Shown one piece after another: positions 22,916 to 32,041 of a DNA stretch of 64,000 bases. The position numbers and the translations under genes were made by a program. The notes beneath the pieces are model-generated. The model had not been told where the DNA came from. It saw only the letters and a list, made by a program, of their open reading frames with translations, and ran no database searches. Source of the DNA: Zafaria cholistanensis (GTDB taxonomy: Bacteria > Actinomycetota > Actinomycetes > Actinomycetales > Micrococcaceae); NCBI RefSeq assembly GCF_008580665.1, contig NZ_BKDJ01000001.1, forward strand, positions 434,001 to 498,000, in the 5' to 3' direction. Positions within the stretch are counted from its first letter, which is position 1. Each line of letters opens with the position of its first letter.

Positions 22916-25746
22916 GGGGAGCCCGCCCGTTCGCCCGCCAGCACCCGCGAGGCCCAGCCGGCCAGCGCCGTGCGGTCCACCTTGGAGTTGTGCCGGATGT
23001 CGGTGGGCAGACCGGGGACCACCAGCACGGCGGCCAGCCGGATGCCGGTGCCTGCGGCCACGGCGGCGCGCACCCGCGCGGCGAGTCCGGGTTCCGCGGG
23101 CCCCGCGCGGCGCACCGGCGGGACCGCTTCGACGACGGCGACCGCGGCCTGGGTACCGGCCGGGCCCACCCCCACCACGGCGGCGCGGCCGGCGCCCGGG
23201 GCGGAGGCGGCCGCGTGTTCGGCGGCGACCGGGGTGCGGATCCCCTCGGGGGTGGTCAGCAGGTGCCCGAGCCGTCCCTCCACCCACAGCCGCCCTTCGG
23301 CGTCGAAGTGGCCCACGTCGCCGGTCCGGTGCCACCCGGGCAGGGACGCGCTCTCCTGCTGGGTAATCCAGAGCCGGTCGTAGCGCTCCTTGACGTGCGG
23401 CGCGGCCACCACGATCTCGCCGGTGATATCCGCCCCGGCGGTGGGGACGGACCCGGGCACGCCGGCGGCGGACAGCGGCAGGACGCGGACGCGGGCCCCG
23501 GCCACGGGGGTTCCGACGCAGACGCCATTGCCCGTGCCGGCCTCCCGGATGCCGGGCAGGTCGATGTCCGTGACCGGAAGGGCCTCGGTCATCCCGTAGG
23601 GGGTGTGCAGCGACGCCCGCGGAACCAGTTCCTGCACGCGCGCCAGCAGCGGCTCCGGAATGGGGGCGCCGGCGGAGAGCAGCAGGGACACGCGTCCCAG
23701 GGCGGCGCGGCCCGCGCTGTCCAGGTCGCCGGCGGTGGCCAGGACATTGGCCAGGGCGGCGGGGGAGGCGAAGACCGCCGTCGCGTCCACGGCCGCCACC
23801 GCCCGGGCCAGGGCGGTGGCAGTGAGCGTCCTGGGTGCGGTGACGTCCATGTCCGGGGTGACGGACGTCGCTCCCAGTGCCGGTCCCAGCAGCGCGAAGG
23901 GGGCGAAGCCGGCGACGAGCGCCGACCCGGCCTGCAGCCCGTAGGTGGCCTTCAGGGTGTCCCGCATCGCGGCCAGGCGCCGGTGCGTGTAGGACACGCC
24001 CTTGGCCGGGCCCGTGGAGCCGGAGGTGAAGAGCACCGCCGCCTCCGCGTCCGGTTCCGGCGCCGGCAACGGGTCCGGGTCGCGGCCCGCGGTGAGCCGG
24101 CGGCCGGCGGAAAGGAGTTCGGGCACCGTGTGCCGGACGCCCAGGGCACGCCGCCTGGCTCCGGAGACGGGCCCGACGGAAATGCGGGCGCCAGGCCATC
24201 CAAGGAGGCGCGCGCCGGCCAGGGCCCGGTCGATGCCGACCAGCCAGGCCGGGCCCGCCCCGATGATGGCCCGGCCCAGGCCCGCGCGGCCCAGGCCCGC
24301 GTCCGCAAGGACGGCGACCGCGCCGAGCCGGAGGCAGGCATAGATCAGCGTCGTCAGTTCGATCCCGGGAGGCACCAGCAGGCTGACGCGGTCTCCGGGG
24401 CGCACCCCGGCCGAGGCCAGGCCCCGGGCCAGGGCGCCGACGTCGGCGGCCAGTTCGGCCCAGGACAGCGTTCGCGGGTCCGGGCCGCGGGAGGTGCCCC
24501 GCCGGGCCAGGCCGAGGGGAGCCATGTCCACGATGGCCGGGGTGCGGTCCGCGCGGCGTTCCTCCAGTTCGGCGGTCAGGGCCCGGTACGGCGCCGCCTC
24601 GGCCTCGGTGCCGGCCCCGGGAGCACCGGCGGCCTCGGGGGTCCCTGCGGGCACCGGAAGTTCGGCGGGGGGTGCGGATTCGGCGGGGGGTGCGGATCCG
24701 GCCGTGGAGCCGAGCCAGCGCAGCACGGGGGACGCGATGTCGCGGTCCTCCGGCAACAGGTGTCCGGCGCCCTCGAAGCGGTGCACGTCCGCGTGCGGCA
24801 GCCGGTCCAGAAGATCGCGCAGGTAGCGGTCGGAGAAGACCGGGTCCTGGGGGCCCCACAGGAGAAGCGCCGGGACGTCCAGGGTGCGCACGCCCGAGGA
24901 GATCTCCTCCAGGGCCGGCCAGCTGGGATGGCCGGGACCGGCCGGAATGTCGGCGACGAAGTTTCCGACCCCGGCGCGGCGGGCGGGGGTCAGGTAGGGG
25001 GCCATGAAGGCGGCGCGCACCGCCGGGGCCAGGGCCGGCCGGGCCAGCGCGTGAGTGACGCGCAGGAAGGCGGGCGTCGTCGTCGTGCCCCATCCGTGCA
25101 CCGCCGGGTGCAGGGCAAGCCGCAGCGCGGGGGGAAGGGAGAAGCCCGCGGGGTGGACGGCCGTGTTGGCGAGCACGACGCCGGCCAGCGGCTCGCGGTG
25201 CCGCAGTGCCCAACCCAGCGAGATGATGCCGCCCCAGTCGTGGCCGACGGTGACCACCGGCCGGGGATCCCCGCGGCGGGCCAGGCCCAGCGCGGCCGTC
25301 AGGTCCCCCAGGTCGCCCACGCGGTCGGCAAGGCGGCGGAAGGTCCCGGTCCGGGCGGAAAAGCCCATGTCGAGCTGGTCGACGGCGACCACCCGCCACG
25401 GCGCCGCATCGTGGGACGCCGCATCGTGGGACGCCGAATCGTGGGACGCCGGCGCGTCGGTGGCGGCTGCGAGCAGGCTCCGCCACAGGTAGGACCAGGT
25501 CGGGTTGCCGTGGACGCAGAGCAGGGTGCCGGCCGGTTCGACGCCGCGGGCCTGCAGTTCGGGGCCGTTGTCCAGCACATGCCACCTGTGGACCGTGCCG
25601 GGCCGGTCGCAGGCGGCGGTGGAGGGAACCTCGACCGTGCGCGACCAGCCGGGCCGGACACCGGGCCAGGGCTGGACGCCGGGCCACAGCTGGACGCCGG
25701 GCAAGGTCCGGGCGGAACGGCCGGCGGCCGCCCCGCCGGCTACCAC
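22912..25746 (-). CDS. oleBC: OleBC fusion: beta-lactone decarboxylase plus beta-lactone synthetase
   Basis: 944 residues. Residues ~45-346 are OleB, a haloalkane-dehalogenase-like alpha/beta hydrolase that decarboxylates a cis-beta-lactone to an alkene: HGNPTWSYLWR (79-89), nucleophile D170 in GHDWGG, D301 in WGPQD, H329 in GAGHLLPED. A Pro/Ala linker (~349-385) leads to OleC (to 944), an AMP-dependent enzyme that closes the beta-lactone: LFTSGSTGPAKGVSYTH (572-588), YGMTEA, HRTGDVGHFD and Lys in HNSKVDRTAL. Fusion of OleB and OleC is known in actinobacteria. GTG 25746 overlaps the oleA stop (GTGGTAG). The N-terminal ~45 residues contain tandem WPGV repeats not expected in OleB, so a later start is possible. 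Confidence 0.9.
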   Translation of the reverse strand: MVAGGAAAGRSARTLPGVQLWPGVQPWPGVRPGWSRTVEVPSTAACDRPGTVHRWHVLDNGPELQARGVEPAGTLLCVHGNPTWSYLWRSLLAAATDAPASHDSASHDAASHDAAPWRVVAVDQLDMGFSARTGTFRRLADRVGDLGDLTAALGLARRGDPRPVVTVGHDWGGIISLGWALRHREPLAGVVLANTAVHPAGFSLPPALRLALHPAVHGWGTTTTPAFLRVTHALARPALAPAVRAAFMAPYLTPARRAGVGNFVADIPAGPGHPSWPALEEISSGVRTLDVPALLLWGPQDPVFSDRYLRDLLDRLPHADVHRFEGAGHLLPEDRDIASPVLRWLGSTAGSAPPAESAPPAELPVPAGTPEAAGAPGAGTEAEAAPYRALTAELEERRADRTPAIVDMAPLGLARRGTSRGPDPRTLSWAELAADVGALARGLASAGVRPGDRVSLLVPPGIELTTLIYACLRLGAVAVLADAGLGRAGLGRAIIGAGPAWLVGIDRALAGARLLGWPGARISVGPVSGARRRALGVRHTVPELLSAGRRLTAGRDPDPLPAPEPDAEAAVLFTSGSTGPAKGVSYTHRRLAAMRDTLKATYGLQAGSALVAGFAPFALLGPALGATSVTPDMDVTAPRTLTATALARAVAAVDATAVFASPAALANVLATAGDLDSAGRAALGRVSLLLSAGAPIPEPLLARVQELVPRASLHTPYGMTEALPVTDIDLPGIREAGTGNGVCVGTPVAGARVRVLPLSAAGVPGSVPTAGADITGEIVVAAPHVKERYDRLWITQQESASLPGWHRTGDVGHFDAEGRLWVEGRLGHLLTTPEGIRTPVAAEHAAASAPGAGRAAVVGVGPAGTQAAVAVVEAVPPVRRAGPAEPGLAARVRAAVAAGTGIRLAAVLVVPGLPTDIRHNSKVDRTALAGWASRVLAGERAGSP
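24661..24696 (-). repeat. 18-bp tandem repeat in the OleB-OleC linker
   Basis: Two perfect copies of TTCGGCGGGGGGTGCGGA encode the repeated SAPPAE of the interdomain linker. Confidence 0.85.
25406..25450 (-). repeat. 15-bp tandem repeat, 3 copies, inside the OleB domain
   Basis: GCATCGTGGGACGCC twice and a third copy with one change. It encodes the SHDAA repeat (about residues 101-115) inserted in a surface loop of OleB, before the strand leading to VDQLDMG. Confidence 0.9.
25653..25706 (-). repeat. 18-bp tandem repeat, 3 copies, at the OleBC N-terminus
   Basis: Units at 25653-25670, 25671-25688 and 25689-25706 encode LPGVQL-WPGVQP-WPGVRP. If OleBC starts at GTG 25746 the repeat is translated; otherwise it lies in the oleA-oleBC spacer. 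Confidence 0.85.
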
Positions 25747-26765
25747 GCGAGCTCCAGCATGGAGGTGTTCAGTCCCGAGCCCACGCCCATGCACAGGACG
25801 CGGTCCCCGGACTTCAGCGTGGGTGCCTCCTGGGCGAGGGTCATGGGCAGCGAGGCCGGGCCCACGTTGCCCCACTTGGGAAAGGTGATGGGCACCCGCT
25901 CGCGGACCAGGTCCACGGCCTTGATGATCGCGTTGGTGTAGGAGGCGGACACCTGGTGGGTCACGTAGCGGTCCATGGACCGCCAGTCCCAGCCGTCGGC
26001 GTGGGCCTCGTTCCACGCGTCGACGACGAGTTTGAGGCCGTTATCCAGCAGCCCCTTGGTGTCGGTGAACATGCCGTCCGGGCCGCCCACGCACAGCTGG
26101 TGGTGTTCGGTGCCGGCCCGGGAGACCCCGCCGACGATCCGGTGCGAGGCGGGATGGGCGTCGGCCGGGCCGATGACCGCGGCGGCCGCACCCGAGCCCA
26201 GCGTCAGGGTGGCGAATTCGCGCAGGTAGTCCTCGCGGGTCGAATCCTCCCGGTTCAGGCGCCGGAACGTGGTCTCCTGCGTGGGCTGGGCGTCCTCTCC
26301 GGCGACGATGACCGCGTAGCGGATCTGGCCCGAATCGATCATGTTGGAGGCCAGCATGATGCCGTTGACGAAGCCCAGGCAGGCGTTGGCCACGTCGAAG
26401 TTGATCGCCGAGGAGGGCAGCCCCAGCCCGTGGTGGATCTTCACCGCCACCGAGGGTTCCAGGCTGCGCCGGGTGACCGAGGTGTTGATCAGCAGGCCCA
26501 CTTCCTCGGGACCGATGCCGGCTTGGGCCAGGGCCTTGGAGCCTGCCTCGATGGCGGCGTCGTCGAACCCGGTGCCCGCCGGCCACCAGCGGCGCTCCCG
26601 CACCCCGGCAACGCGTTCAAGCAGCCGCTTGGACAGGTGCAGCCGCTTCAGGCTTGGGGCCAGCCGCTCGTCGAATTCGGCGGAACTGACGACCCTTGGC
26701 GCTTCCACACTCGTGACGGCCAGGATGGCCGAATTGTGGTGCCGAAACGTTGCGTTGCCGTTCAA
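25740..26765 (-). CDS. oleA: OleA, thiolase-fold acyl-CoA condensing enzyme
   Basis: 341 residues. OleA joins two fatty acyl-CoA chains head to head to a beta-keto acid, the first step to long-chain olefins. The catalytic Cys129 (NACLGF), His270 (THQVS) and Asn300 (GNVGPAS) and the accessory Glu103 (RRSLEPS) are all present. The Glu-Cys distance (26) and His-Asn distance (30) are the same as in Xanthomonas OleA (E117, C143, H285, N315). Start TTG 26765 retains the conserved GNATFRH; AAGG lies about 7 nt upstream. First gene of oleA-oleBC-oleD. Confidence 0.93.
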   Translation of the reverse strand: MNGNATFRHHNSAILAVTSVEAPRVVSSAEFDERLAPSLKRLHLSKRLLERVAGVRERRWWPAGTGFDDAAIEAGSKALAQAGIGPEEVGLLINTSVTRRSLEPSVAVKIHHGLGLPSSAINFDVANACLGFVNGIMLASNMIDSGQIRYAVIVAGEDAQPTQETTFRRLNREDSTREDYLREFATLTLGSGAAAAVIGPADAHPASHRIVGGVSRAGTEHHQLCVGGPDGMFTDTKGLLDNGLKLVVDAWNEAHADGWDWRSMDRYVTHQVSASYTNAIIKAVDLVRERVPITFPKWGNVGPASLPMTLAQEAPTLKSGDRVLCMGVGSGLNTSMLELAW

Positions 26766-26805
26766 TATCCAGCCTTTGTCCTGATTGCGGTGGGCGTTTC
26801 CGGGC

Positions 26806-26824
26806 CAGGGGCACGAAGCCCCTG
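26806..26824. promoter_or_regulatory. Small stem-loop upstream of oleA
   Basis: CAGGGGC, 5-nt loop, GCCCCTG, in the 267-bp gap between oleA and the second Stealth gene. It could be a terminator for the upstream minus-strand gene or part of the oleA leader. A minus-strand TAGTTA (26836-26841) just upstream is a weak -10 candidate. The rest of the gap shows nothing clear. Confidence 0.3.
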
Positions 26825-27032
26825 CCCGGCAAGGTTAACTATGCCCGTCCGGAGCCGGTTCCGGCACATTCCCGGCCGCAAATGAGGATGTGCCTTCCCC
26901 TGCCGACCAGGTCCCCGCCTCCTCCCGGCGGGCACAGTGGGCCGCCCGGCCCCCGCGGCCGCCCGGAAGCGGGCTCCGCCTGTCGCCGGGACGGCGCCCG
27001 CCCCCGCCGTGGATCCGGTGCCGGCCGCTGCC

Positions 27033-28640
27033 TCAGCGGTCCTTTTCGAAGACCGAGGGGACGGGCAGGAAGCGGGCGAGCGTCGCCTTGATGAACTGGG
27101 AGGTGGCCTGCCGCTCTTCCGGGGATTCCTTGGTCGAGCCGTCGTTGACGACAATCGTGTCCTGGTTGTGGCGCGCGGCCACCGAGGTGAACCGGCGCCG
27201 GCCGTCGGCCGTGGCCGGATCGATGTAGTCGTAAGCGATGCGCGACGGCACGGCCGCGCCCCGGGAAAAGGCGTACTGGAAGTAGAAGGAGCCGGCCGCC
27301 GCGATGTCCGACTGCTGCCGGAACCGGGCGGCACGGGTCTGGCCAAAGGCTTCCGGGAACGACTCTTCAGCCTCCAGCAGCACGGACTTCCGCAGCGGGG
27401 AGGGGGTGTGGAAGAACTTCCGGCTGAAGACGTGCCCCCCGGCGGCCTGGAGCAGGCCCCGGGCGTTCTTCGCCGCGATGGTGGAGACGTTGTCTTCGGG
27501 CGAGACGTCCATCAGGTCCACGTGGGCCCGGGAGTAGAAGAACTTCCCGACGCCGTTGCCGAAGAAGAAATGCTCGGGGTTGACGGGGCGGGCCAGCAGG
27601 AAGTCGTCGTTGAAGTAGAGGAAGTGCTCCGCCAGTCCGGGGATGCGGTGCAGGTTCGCCTCGATGGCGTGCGAGTTGAAGGAGGGCAGGTCGGAGGGGT
27701 CGGGCCAGATCTGCCGGTGGTCCACGATTTCCACCCGGGGGTTGTCCATGTCCAGCCAGGCCGGGGTCTGGCCCGCCGTGACGATCCAGATCTTGCGCAC
27801 CCACGGGGCGTACTGCTCCAGCGAGCGCAGGCTGTAGCGCAGCTCGTCGTTGTCCGCGAACCGGGCCTCGTCCACGGCGTCCTGGATGAAGGCTTCCGCG
27901 TCCGCGGTATGGAGCGCCTCGGCCTTGGCACGCTGCCAGTCCGGATCGGCACCGTCAACCCACGTGTAGACGACGTCGATGGGGAAGTCGACCTGTTCCG
28001 AGGTCGGCCGCGCCGCGCGGCGGATTACCTCCTCGAAGGCGTCCGGATGAAGGCTGGGGTCCGGAGCGGAGGTGAACCGGTCGTTCCACACCCGCGATTC
28101 CAGGAGCCCGGTCTCGGGGGACACGGACCAGAAGTGGAGTTCGACACCCTGGGCGGCTCCGGCCAGGAAACTCGAGCCCGCGGCGGGGGCAACCCGTTCG
28201 TAGATCCGCACGCCGGCCCACGTGGACTGGCCGGACAGGTCCGAGGCCGAATGCAGGGCAGGGTGCCCGGTCCCGCGCGGAACGAGTTCCCGGGCGTTCC
28301 AGTGCCCGTAGGCGGGGTCGGTCGCCAGGGCCTTCAGGACCAGGGCGCGGTCGGCCTCAAGCACCCCGAACTTGGTGCAGCGGTTGTTGGAGGCGGGGAT
28401 CCTCCAGTACCGCACCCCCAAGCGGTCCAGGGTCGCCTCGACCAGCCGGGCCGAGGAAGCCTTCAGCTCCGGCAGGCGCAGGTTCGGTTCCAGGCGGATC
28501 ATGCTCGGGGTGAGCCGCCCGCCGCCGCGGACAAAGACCCCGCCTGACACGTTGCGCCGGTGGCGGCGGTAGGTGGCGTTGGAGGTGACAATTTGGCGGG
28601 CGCGGTCACGGGCCTGGACGAGGGTGCGCTTGACGGACAC
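27033..28640 (-). CDS. Stealth family sugar-phosphate transferase (second copy)
   Basis: 535 residues. Conserved region 1 is [12 protein letters not shown] (221-232). Region 2 is [17 protein letters not shown] with [14 protein letters not shown]. Region 3 is [23 protein letters not shown]. The C-terminal region 4 has YDYIDPA. It differs from the first Stealth protein by a longer N-terminal domain (~220 residues) of unknown role that begins basic. GTG 28640 is chosen because AAGGGA lies 6 nt upstream and a TAGGAT -10 box (28675-28680) sits on top of the in-frame ATG at 28676, which therefore should not be transcribed. Divergent from the Asp2-like gene; both probably act on the same surface polymer (inference). 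Confidence 0.9.
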   Translation of the reverse strand: MSVKRTLVQARDRARQIVTSNATYRRHRRNVSGGVFVRGGGRLTPSMIRLEPNLRLPELKASSARLVEATLDRLGVRYWRIPASNNRCTKFGVLEADRALVLKALATDPAYGHWNARELVPRGTGHPALHSASDLSGQSTWAGVRIYERVAPAAGSSFLAGAAQGVELHFWSVSPETGLLESRVWNDRFTSAPDPSLHPDAFEEVIRRAARPTSEQVDFPIDVVYTWVDGADPDWQRAKAEALHTADAEAFIQDAVDEARFADNDELRYSLRSLEQYAPWVRKIWIVTAGQTPAWLDMDNPRVEIVDHRQIWPDPSDLPSFNSHAIEANLHRIPGLAEHFLYFNDDFLLARPVNPEHFFFGNGVGKFFYSRAHVDLMDVSPEDNVSTIAAKNARGLLQAAGGHVFSRKFFHTPSPLRKSVLLEAEESFPEAFGQTRAARFRQQSDIAAAGSFYFQYAFSRGAAVPSRIAYDYIDPATADGRRRFTSVAARHNQDTIVVNDGSTKESPEERQATSQFIKATLARFLPVPSVFEKDR

Positions 28641-28674
28641 GAAGGATCCCTTCTGGGCGGTTTGGAACTCCGCC

Positions 28675-28680
28675 ATCCTA
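28675..28680 (-). promoter_or_regulatory. -10 box of the second Stealth gene
   Basis: Minus-strand TAGGAT about 35 nt before the chosen GTG. It also argues against the ATG at 28676. Confidence 0.4.
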
Positions 28681-28755
28681 TCCGGGCCGCCGCGCGGGGC
28701 CGCTGCCCGGGCCCGCGGCGGTGGGCGTCCGGCCGGTGCACCGGGCATTTCTCGC

Positions 28756-28761
28756 TAGAAT
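28756..28761 (+). promoter_or_regulatory. -10 box of the Asp2-like gene
   Basis: TAGAAT about 38 nt before the start. With the minus-strand box at 28675-28680 it makes a divergent promoter region of about 160 bp. Confidence 0.45.
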
Positions 28762-28798
28762 GGGGTGGTTCCCCGCGCAGCAACCCCCGAGGATGACC

Positions 28799-30598
28799 AT
28801 GCACCCAGATGACCATGAATTCGTGTACGAAGGGCTTTCCGTCATATACAAACACCGGCGCTCCCTGCAGGACCGGCGGCATCTTCTGGTGGTCTTCTCG
28901 GGCGGCTTCGGCCCGAAGAGGGGCTATGACCTCAACGGGTCGGTGGTCGACGGCATCCGCACTGACATCCTGTGGATCCGGGACCTGTTCGATGGCGACT
29001 TCTCCTATTACATCCGCACCCACAAGCACGGGACCCGGGTCGCCGAGGCCGTGGCGGCCCTGATTGAGAAGATCCGGCTCGAACGCGGCCTGGAAAAGCA
29101 CCACTGCACCCTTTTCGGCATCTCGAAGGGTGCGACCGGCGCCCTTTACCACGGGCTGGCCAACGACTACCCCAACATCGTCGCGGTATCGCCGCGCATG
29201 ACGATCGGCAGCGGGAACCGGCAGCTCAGGCCGGACATCCTCCGACAGCTGATCGGGGAAGACACCGACGAAGGCGTCGCCGAAATCGACGCGGTCATGC
29301 CCGACCTCCTGGCGAACGACACCAACACCGCCCGCAACATCTACCTGTTTTCCTCGCCGGCCGACGGGCAGTACAAGACGGAAATCGCCCCCTTCCTCGC
29401 CGACTTCGAGCGCTATGACAACTTCAACTTCGTCCTGACCGACTCGCCCCTGGTGAAGCGGCACCGGGACGTGGCCTCCTACAACGTCCCGCTGCTGCTG
29501 GCGACCGTCGCGGCCCTGGGCGAAGGCGCCCCGCCGCGCTACGGCCATGTCCGCAACGGGATCGGGTCCTTCGTTTCGGCGCTGCCCCAGCCTTCGCTGG
29601 AAACCGTCCGCCAGCGCCGGGAGACGGTGGGCCGGCTGACCGCGCTGACGCTGCGGAAGGGGCGCCTTTACCCCGAAGGGATCCTGTTCACCAAGGGCAT
29701 GGACACCCGGAAATCCGGACCCCTTTCCCGGAAACTGACGCTGGCCTCGGACGTGGACCGCAAGGGCTACACCCTGGACACCCTGCCCGACGACAAGCTC
29801 AGCCGCACCTATTTCGAGAACGAGTTCTGCGACTATTCGCACGGCCGGTTTTCCTCGCGGAAGCGCGAAGGCATCAACCTTGCGGGGCTTCCCGACGGGC
29901 AGTACCGCCTCGGGCTCGAACTCGCACAGCACGGCGTGACGACCGTGGTCGACGCCGTGCCCGCCGATCCCCACGACGCCGCGATGGTCATGGGCGGCAA
30001 ACTGGTCCGCCTCCACTCCACGGGCGGGTCCGTTTCGCTGCACAAGGGCCCCGTGCTGGGCGCACCGATGCCGGGCAGCCACTTCGAGGTTTCCGGCTCC
30101 TGGGCCCGGGGCAACCGCGTACACGTCGAAGGCCGCTACGTGCTCCCCGGGCAGCGGGCCCCCAAGCACGGGGACATCCAGTACCACCTGGTCTTCGTGA
30201 AGCCCGGGACGGCCTCCCCGGTGACGTCGCGGGCGCTCGGGACCAGCAAGCGCAGCTTCCCGGGGAACAGGGTGGGGGATCCGCTGGGTGATTATGGGCA
30301 CACGTACTTCGCGTCCCGTGCCTACGAAGGCGTCAAGGCCGACGGCCTCGCCCCCGGGGAGTACGACGTGTACGTCACGGCGCTGGCCGGCACGATCCTT
30401 TCCTCGCACCCCGCCGGGCTGCGGCTTTCGGTGGGTGGAGCGGAAGGGGCCCTCGAGTGCCGGCTGGAGCCCGCCCAGCCCCTGGCCGGGGGCCGGGCCG
30501 CCCTGGCCTGGGCCACGCGGAACAGGCCCCGCCTGGTCCGCCGGCTCGGACGGGACCTGCGCCGCATCAAGCGGCGGGTCCTCGCCGCCAAGCGGTAG
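28799..30598 (+). CDS. Asp2-like alpha/beta-hydrolase, probable surface-glycan acyltransferase or esterase
   Basis: 599 residues, no signal peptide. The N-terminal half looks like the alpha/beta-hydrolase of accessory Sec Asp2 proteins: LLVVFSGGFGPKRGYDL, then the nucleophile elbow FGISKGATGALYHG with Ser109, with Asp189 (SSPADGQ) and His222 (VKRHRDV) as candidates for the rest of the triad. In streptococci Asp2 O-acetylates glycoproteins in the cytoplasm. No other accessory Sec gene is present, so a wall-polymer role next to Stealth is more likely. The C-terminal half (~300-599) is of unknown fold, ending basic. Start ATG 28799 has GAGG 6 nt upstream; ATG 28793 is the alternative. Confidence 0.7.
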   Translation: MHPDDHEFVYEGLSVIYKHRRSLQDRRHLLVVFSGGFGPKRGYDLNGSVVDGIRTDILWIRDLFDGDFSYYIRTHKHGTRVAEAVAALIEKIRLERGLEKHHCTLFGISKGATGALYHGLANDYPNIVAVSPRMTIGSGNRQLRPDILRQLIGEDTDEGVAEIDAVMPDLLANDTNTARNIYLFSSPADGQYKTEIAPFLADFERYDNFNFVLTDSPLVKRHRDVASYNVPLLLATVAALGEGAPPRYGHVRNGIGSFVSALPQPSLETVRQRRETVGRLTALTLRKGRLYPEGILFTKGMDTRKSGPLSRKLTLASDVDRKGYTLDTLPDDKLSRTYFENEFCDYSHGRFSSRKREGINLAGLPDGQYRLGLELAQHGVTTVVDAVPADPHDAAMVMGGKLVRLHSTGGSVSLHKGPVLGAPMPGSHFEVSGSWARGNRVHVEGRYVLPGQRAPKHGDIQYHLVFVKPGTASPVTSRALGTSKRSFPGNRVGDPLGDYGHTYFASRAYEGVKADGLAPGEYDVYVTALAGTILSSHPAGLRLSVGGAEGALECRLEPAQPLAGGRAALAWATRNRPRLVRRLGRDLRRIKRRVLAAKR

Positions 30599-30793
30599 CC
30601 GGGAACGGCCGGGCCTATCCGGCTTTCCCTTATGCTGCGCTGATTCCGCCGCTACGCTGGGGCCCAACGCGTCCGGCCTCCCGGGGAAGGGGGCCGGACC
30701 AGGACCCCGGCCGCACTGCCGCGGCCGGGGCCCCCGGCAAGTGACGTGTCCGGGTGCCGGATGCCGGCCCTGGTCGATTGGGGGTGGCTTGGG

Positions 30794-31984
30794 GTGTCCC
30801 ACCGGGTTGTTGCGGCCTGCGCGGCGTCCATCGCGCTGGCCTTGGGGGTTGTCCTTGGCGGCGCGGGCCTGGACCGCGCCTCGCCGGCACCGGACCGGAT
30901 GCCCGTACCGGCGCCGGCCCACCGGTCCTCCGCCGTGGACCCGGGGCCTTCCAGTTCCCCCGGTGCCCGCATCAGGGCGATGAGCTTCAACATCCTGACG
31001 GCCGAGAACCATGCCGAAGACAGGCCGTGGGCCGTGCGCCGCTCCACGGTGGCCCACACGGTCGTATCCGAGGGCGTGGACGTCCTCGGCGCCCAGGAGG
31101 CCTCGGTCACCCGCGACTGGGAAGGGAACGACGACGGCGTCCCGCAGTGGGAAAGCCTGCGCCGGGTCCTTGCCCCCCAGGGGTACGACCGGGCCCTGAC
31201 CGGTTCCGACGGCAGGTTCGAGGACTGCGGCCGCAGGCGGTGCTCGGCCGACGAGGAGGCCCAGTTCGGCGTCCACATCTACTACAACACGGCAACCCTG
31301 GAGCCCGTCGGCTCCGGCGGAACCGTCAACGTGGACAACGACTGGTGTGAGTGGGACGACCGCGCGATGGTCTGGCAGGTGTTCAGGACGCGCGCCACGC
31401 CGTCCACGGCGTTCGTGGCGGTGAACACCCACCTGTACTACGAGGGCATCGAGGAACGCGGGGACCTGGAGAAATGCCGCACCGGGCAGGTGAAAAACAT
31501 CCTCAAGGCGCTGCGCACCTCCGTGAAACCGGTGGGCCTGCCGGTGGTCCTCATGGGAGACCTGAATTCGTACGCTCACCAGGACCCGGTGCGGACGCTG
31601 ATCGAGAACGGGTTCGTGGACACCGTGGAGGCGGACGCGCCGCGCAGGAACACCACCTTCAACAGCTTCCACGGATTCAGGAACCCGCCGCCGCGGGTAC
31701 CGGGCAAGCGGATCGACTACATCATGGTCTCCGGCGGCATCGACGTCCGACGCTGGGAACTGGTGGCAAGGACCAACCCCCGGACGGGCAGGTTCGTGGG
31801 CGAAATCCCCTCCGACCACCACCCCATCCTGGCGGTCCTCACGCTTCCCCCACCCCCGCCGGCGGTCACCCCCTGGCGGTGCCTCAGCGCCCGGCCGTTC
31901 CCCCTGCGCTGGACCTGCTTCCAGCCGGCCCTGCCAGCCGTCCTTCCAGCCGCCCGGCACCGTCCCGGCGGAACGGCACGGTAG
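30794..31984 (+). CDS. Secreted endonuclease/exonuclease/phosphatase (EEP) family protein
   Basis: 396 residues. The N-terminus SHRVVAACAASIALALGVVLGGAG is a signal peptide or membrane anchor, followed by a Pro/Ala-rich stretch. The EEP fold has MSFNILTAE, the metal-binding Glu102 in GAQEAS, VNTHLYYEG, MGDLNSY (Asp/Asn) and the C-terminal SDHHP. EEP enzymes cut phosphodiesters in DNA, inositol phosphates or sphingomyelin, so an extracellular phosphodiesterase is likely; the substrate is unknown. GTG 30794 was chosen because it gives a clean signal peptide and has GGGGTGG upstream; GTG 30746 and ATG 30761 are in-frame alternatives. The last ~45 residues are unrelated to the fold and look like read-out to the next stop. 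Confidence 0.82.
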   Translation: MSHRVVAACAASIALALGVVLGGAGLDRASPAPDRMPVPAPAHRSSAVDPGPSSSPGARIRAMSFNILTAENHAEDRPWAVRRSTVAHTVVSEGVDVLGAQEASVTRDWEGNDDGVPQWESLRRVLAPQGYDRALTGSDGRFEDCGRRRCSADEEAQFGVHIYYNTATLEPVGSGGTVNVDNDWCEWDDRAMVWQVFRTRATPSTAFVAVNTHLYYEGIEERGDLEKCRTGQVKNILKALRTSVKPVGLPVVLMGDLNSYAHQDPVRTLIENGFVDTVEADAPRRNTTFNSFHGFRNPPPRVPGKRIDYIMVSGGIDVRRWELVARTNPRTGRFVGEIPSDHHPILAVLTLPPPPPAVTPWRCLSARPFPLRWTCFQPALPAVLPAARHRPGGTAR

Positions 31985-31987
31985 ATT
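31982..31987 (+). promoter_or_regulatory. -10 box before smc
   Basis: TAGATT overlapping the EEP stop codon, about 55 nt before the smc start. No -35 match. Confidence 0.4.
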
Positions 31988-32041
31988 GGATGGGCGGAAT
32001 CGAGAAGGGTTCCGTTTCCCGCCCAGCGAAAGCCCGCCGCC

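Noticed and set aside
22990-25941. 983-codon plus-strand open frame opposite oleBC
   Set aside because: Low-complexity Gly/Arg/Gln translation without any motif; the opposite strand has complete OleB and OleC motifs.
28640-28676. ATG 28676 as start of the second Stealth gene
   Set aside because: It overlaps a TAGGAT -10 box, whereas GTG 28640 has a good ribosome binding site.
28799-30598. Full accessory Sec system
   Set aside because: Only an Asp2-like gene is present; no secA2, secY2, asp1 or asp3 in the window.
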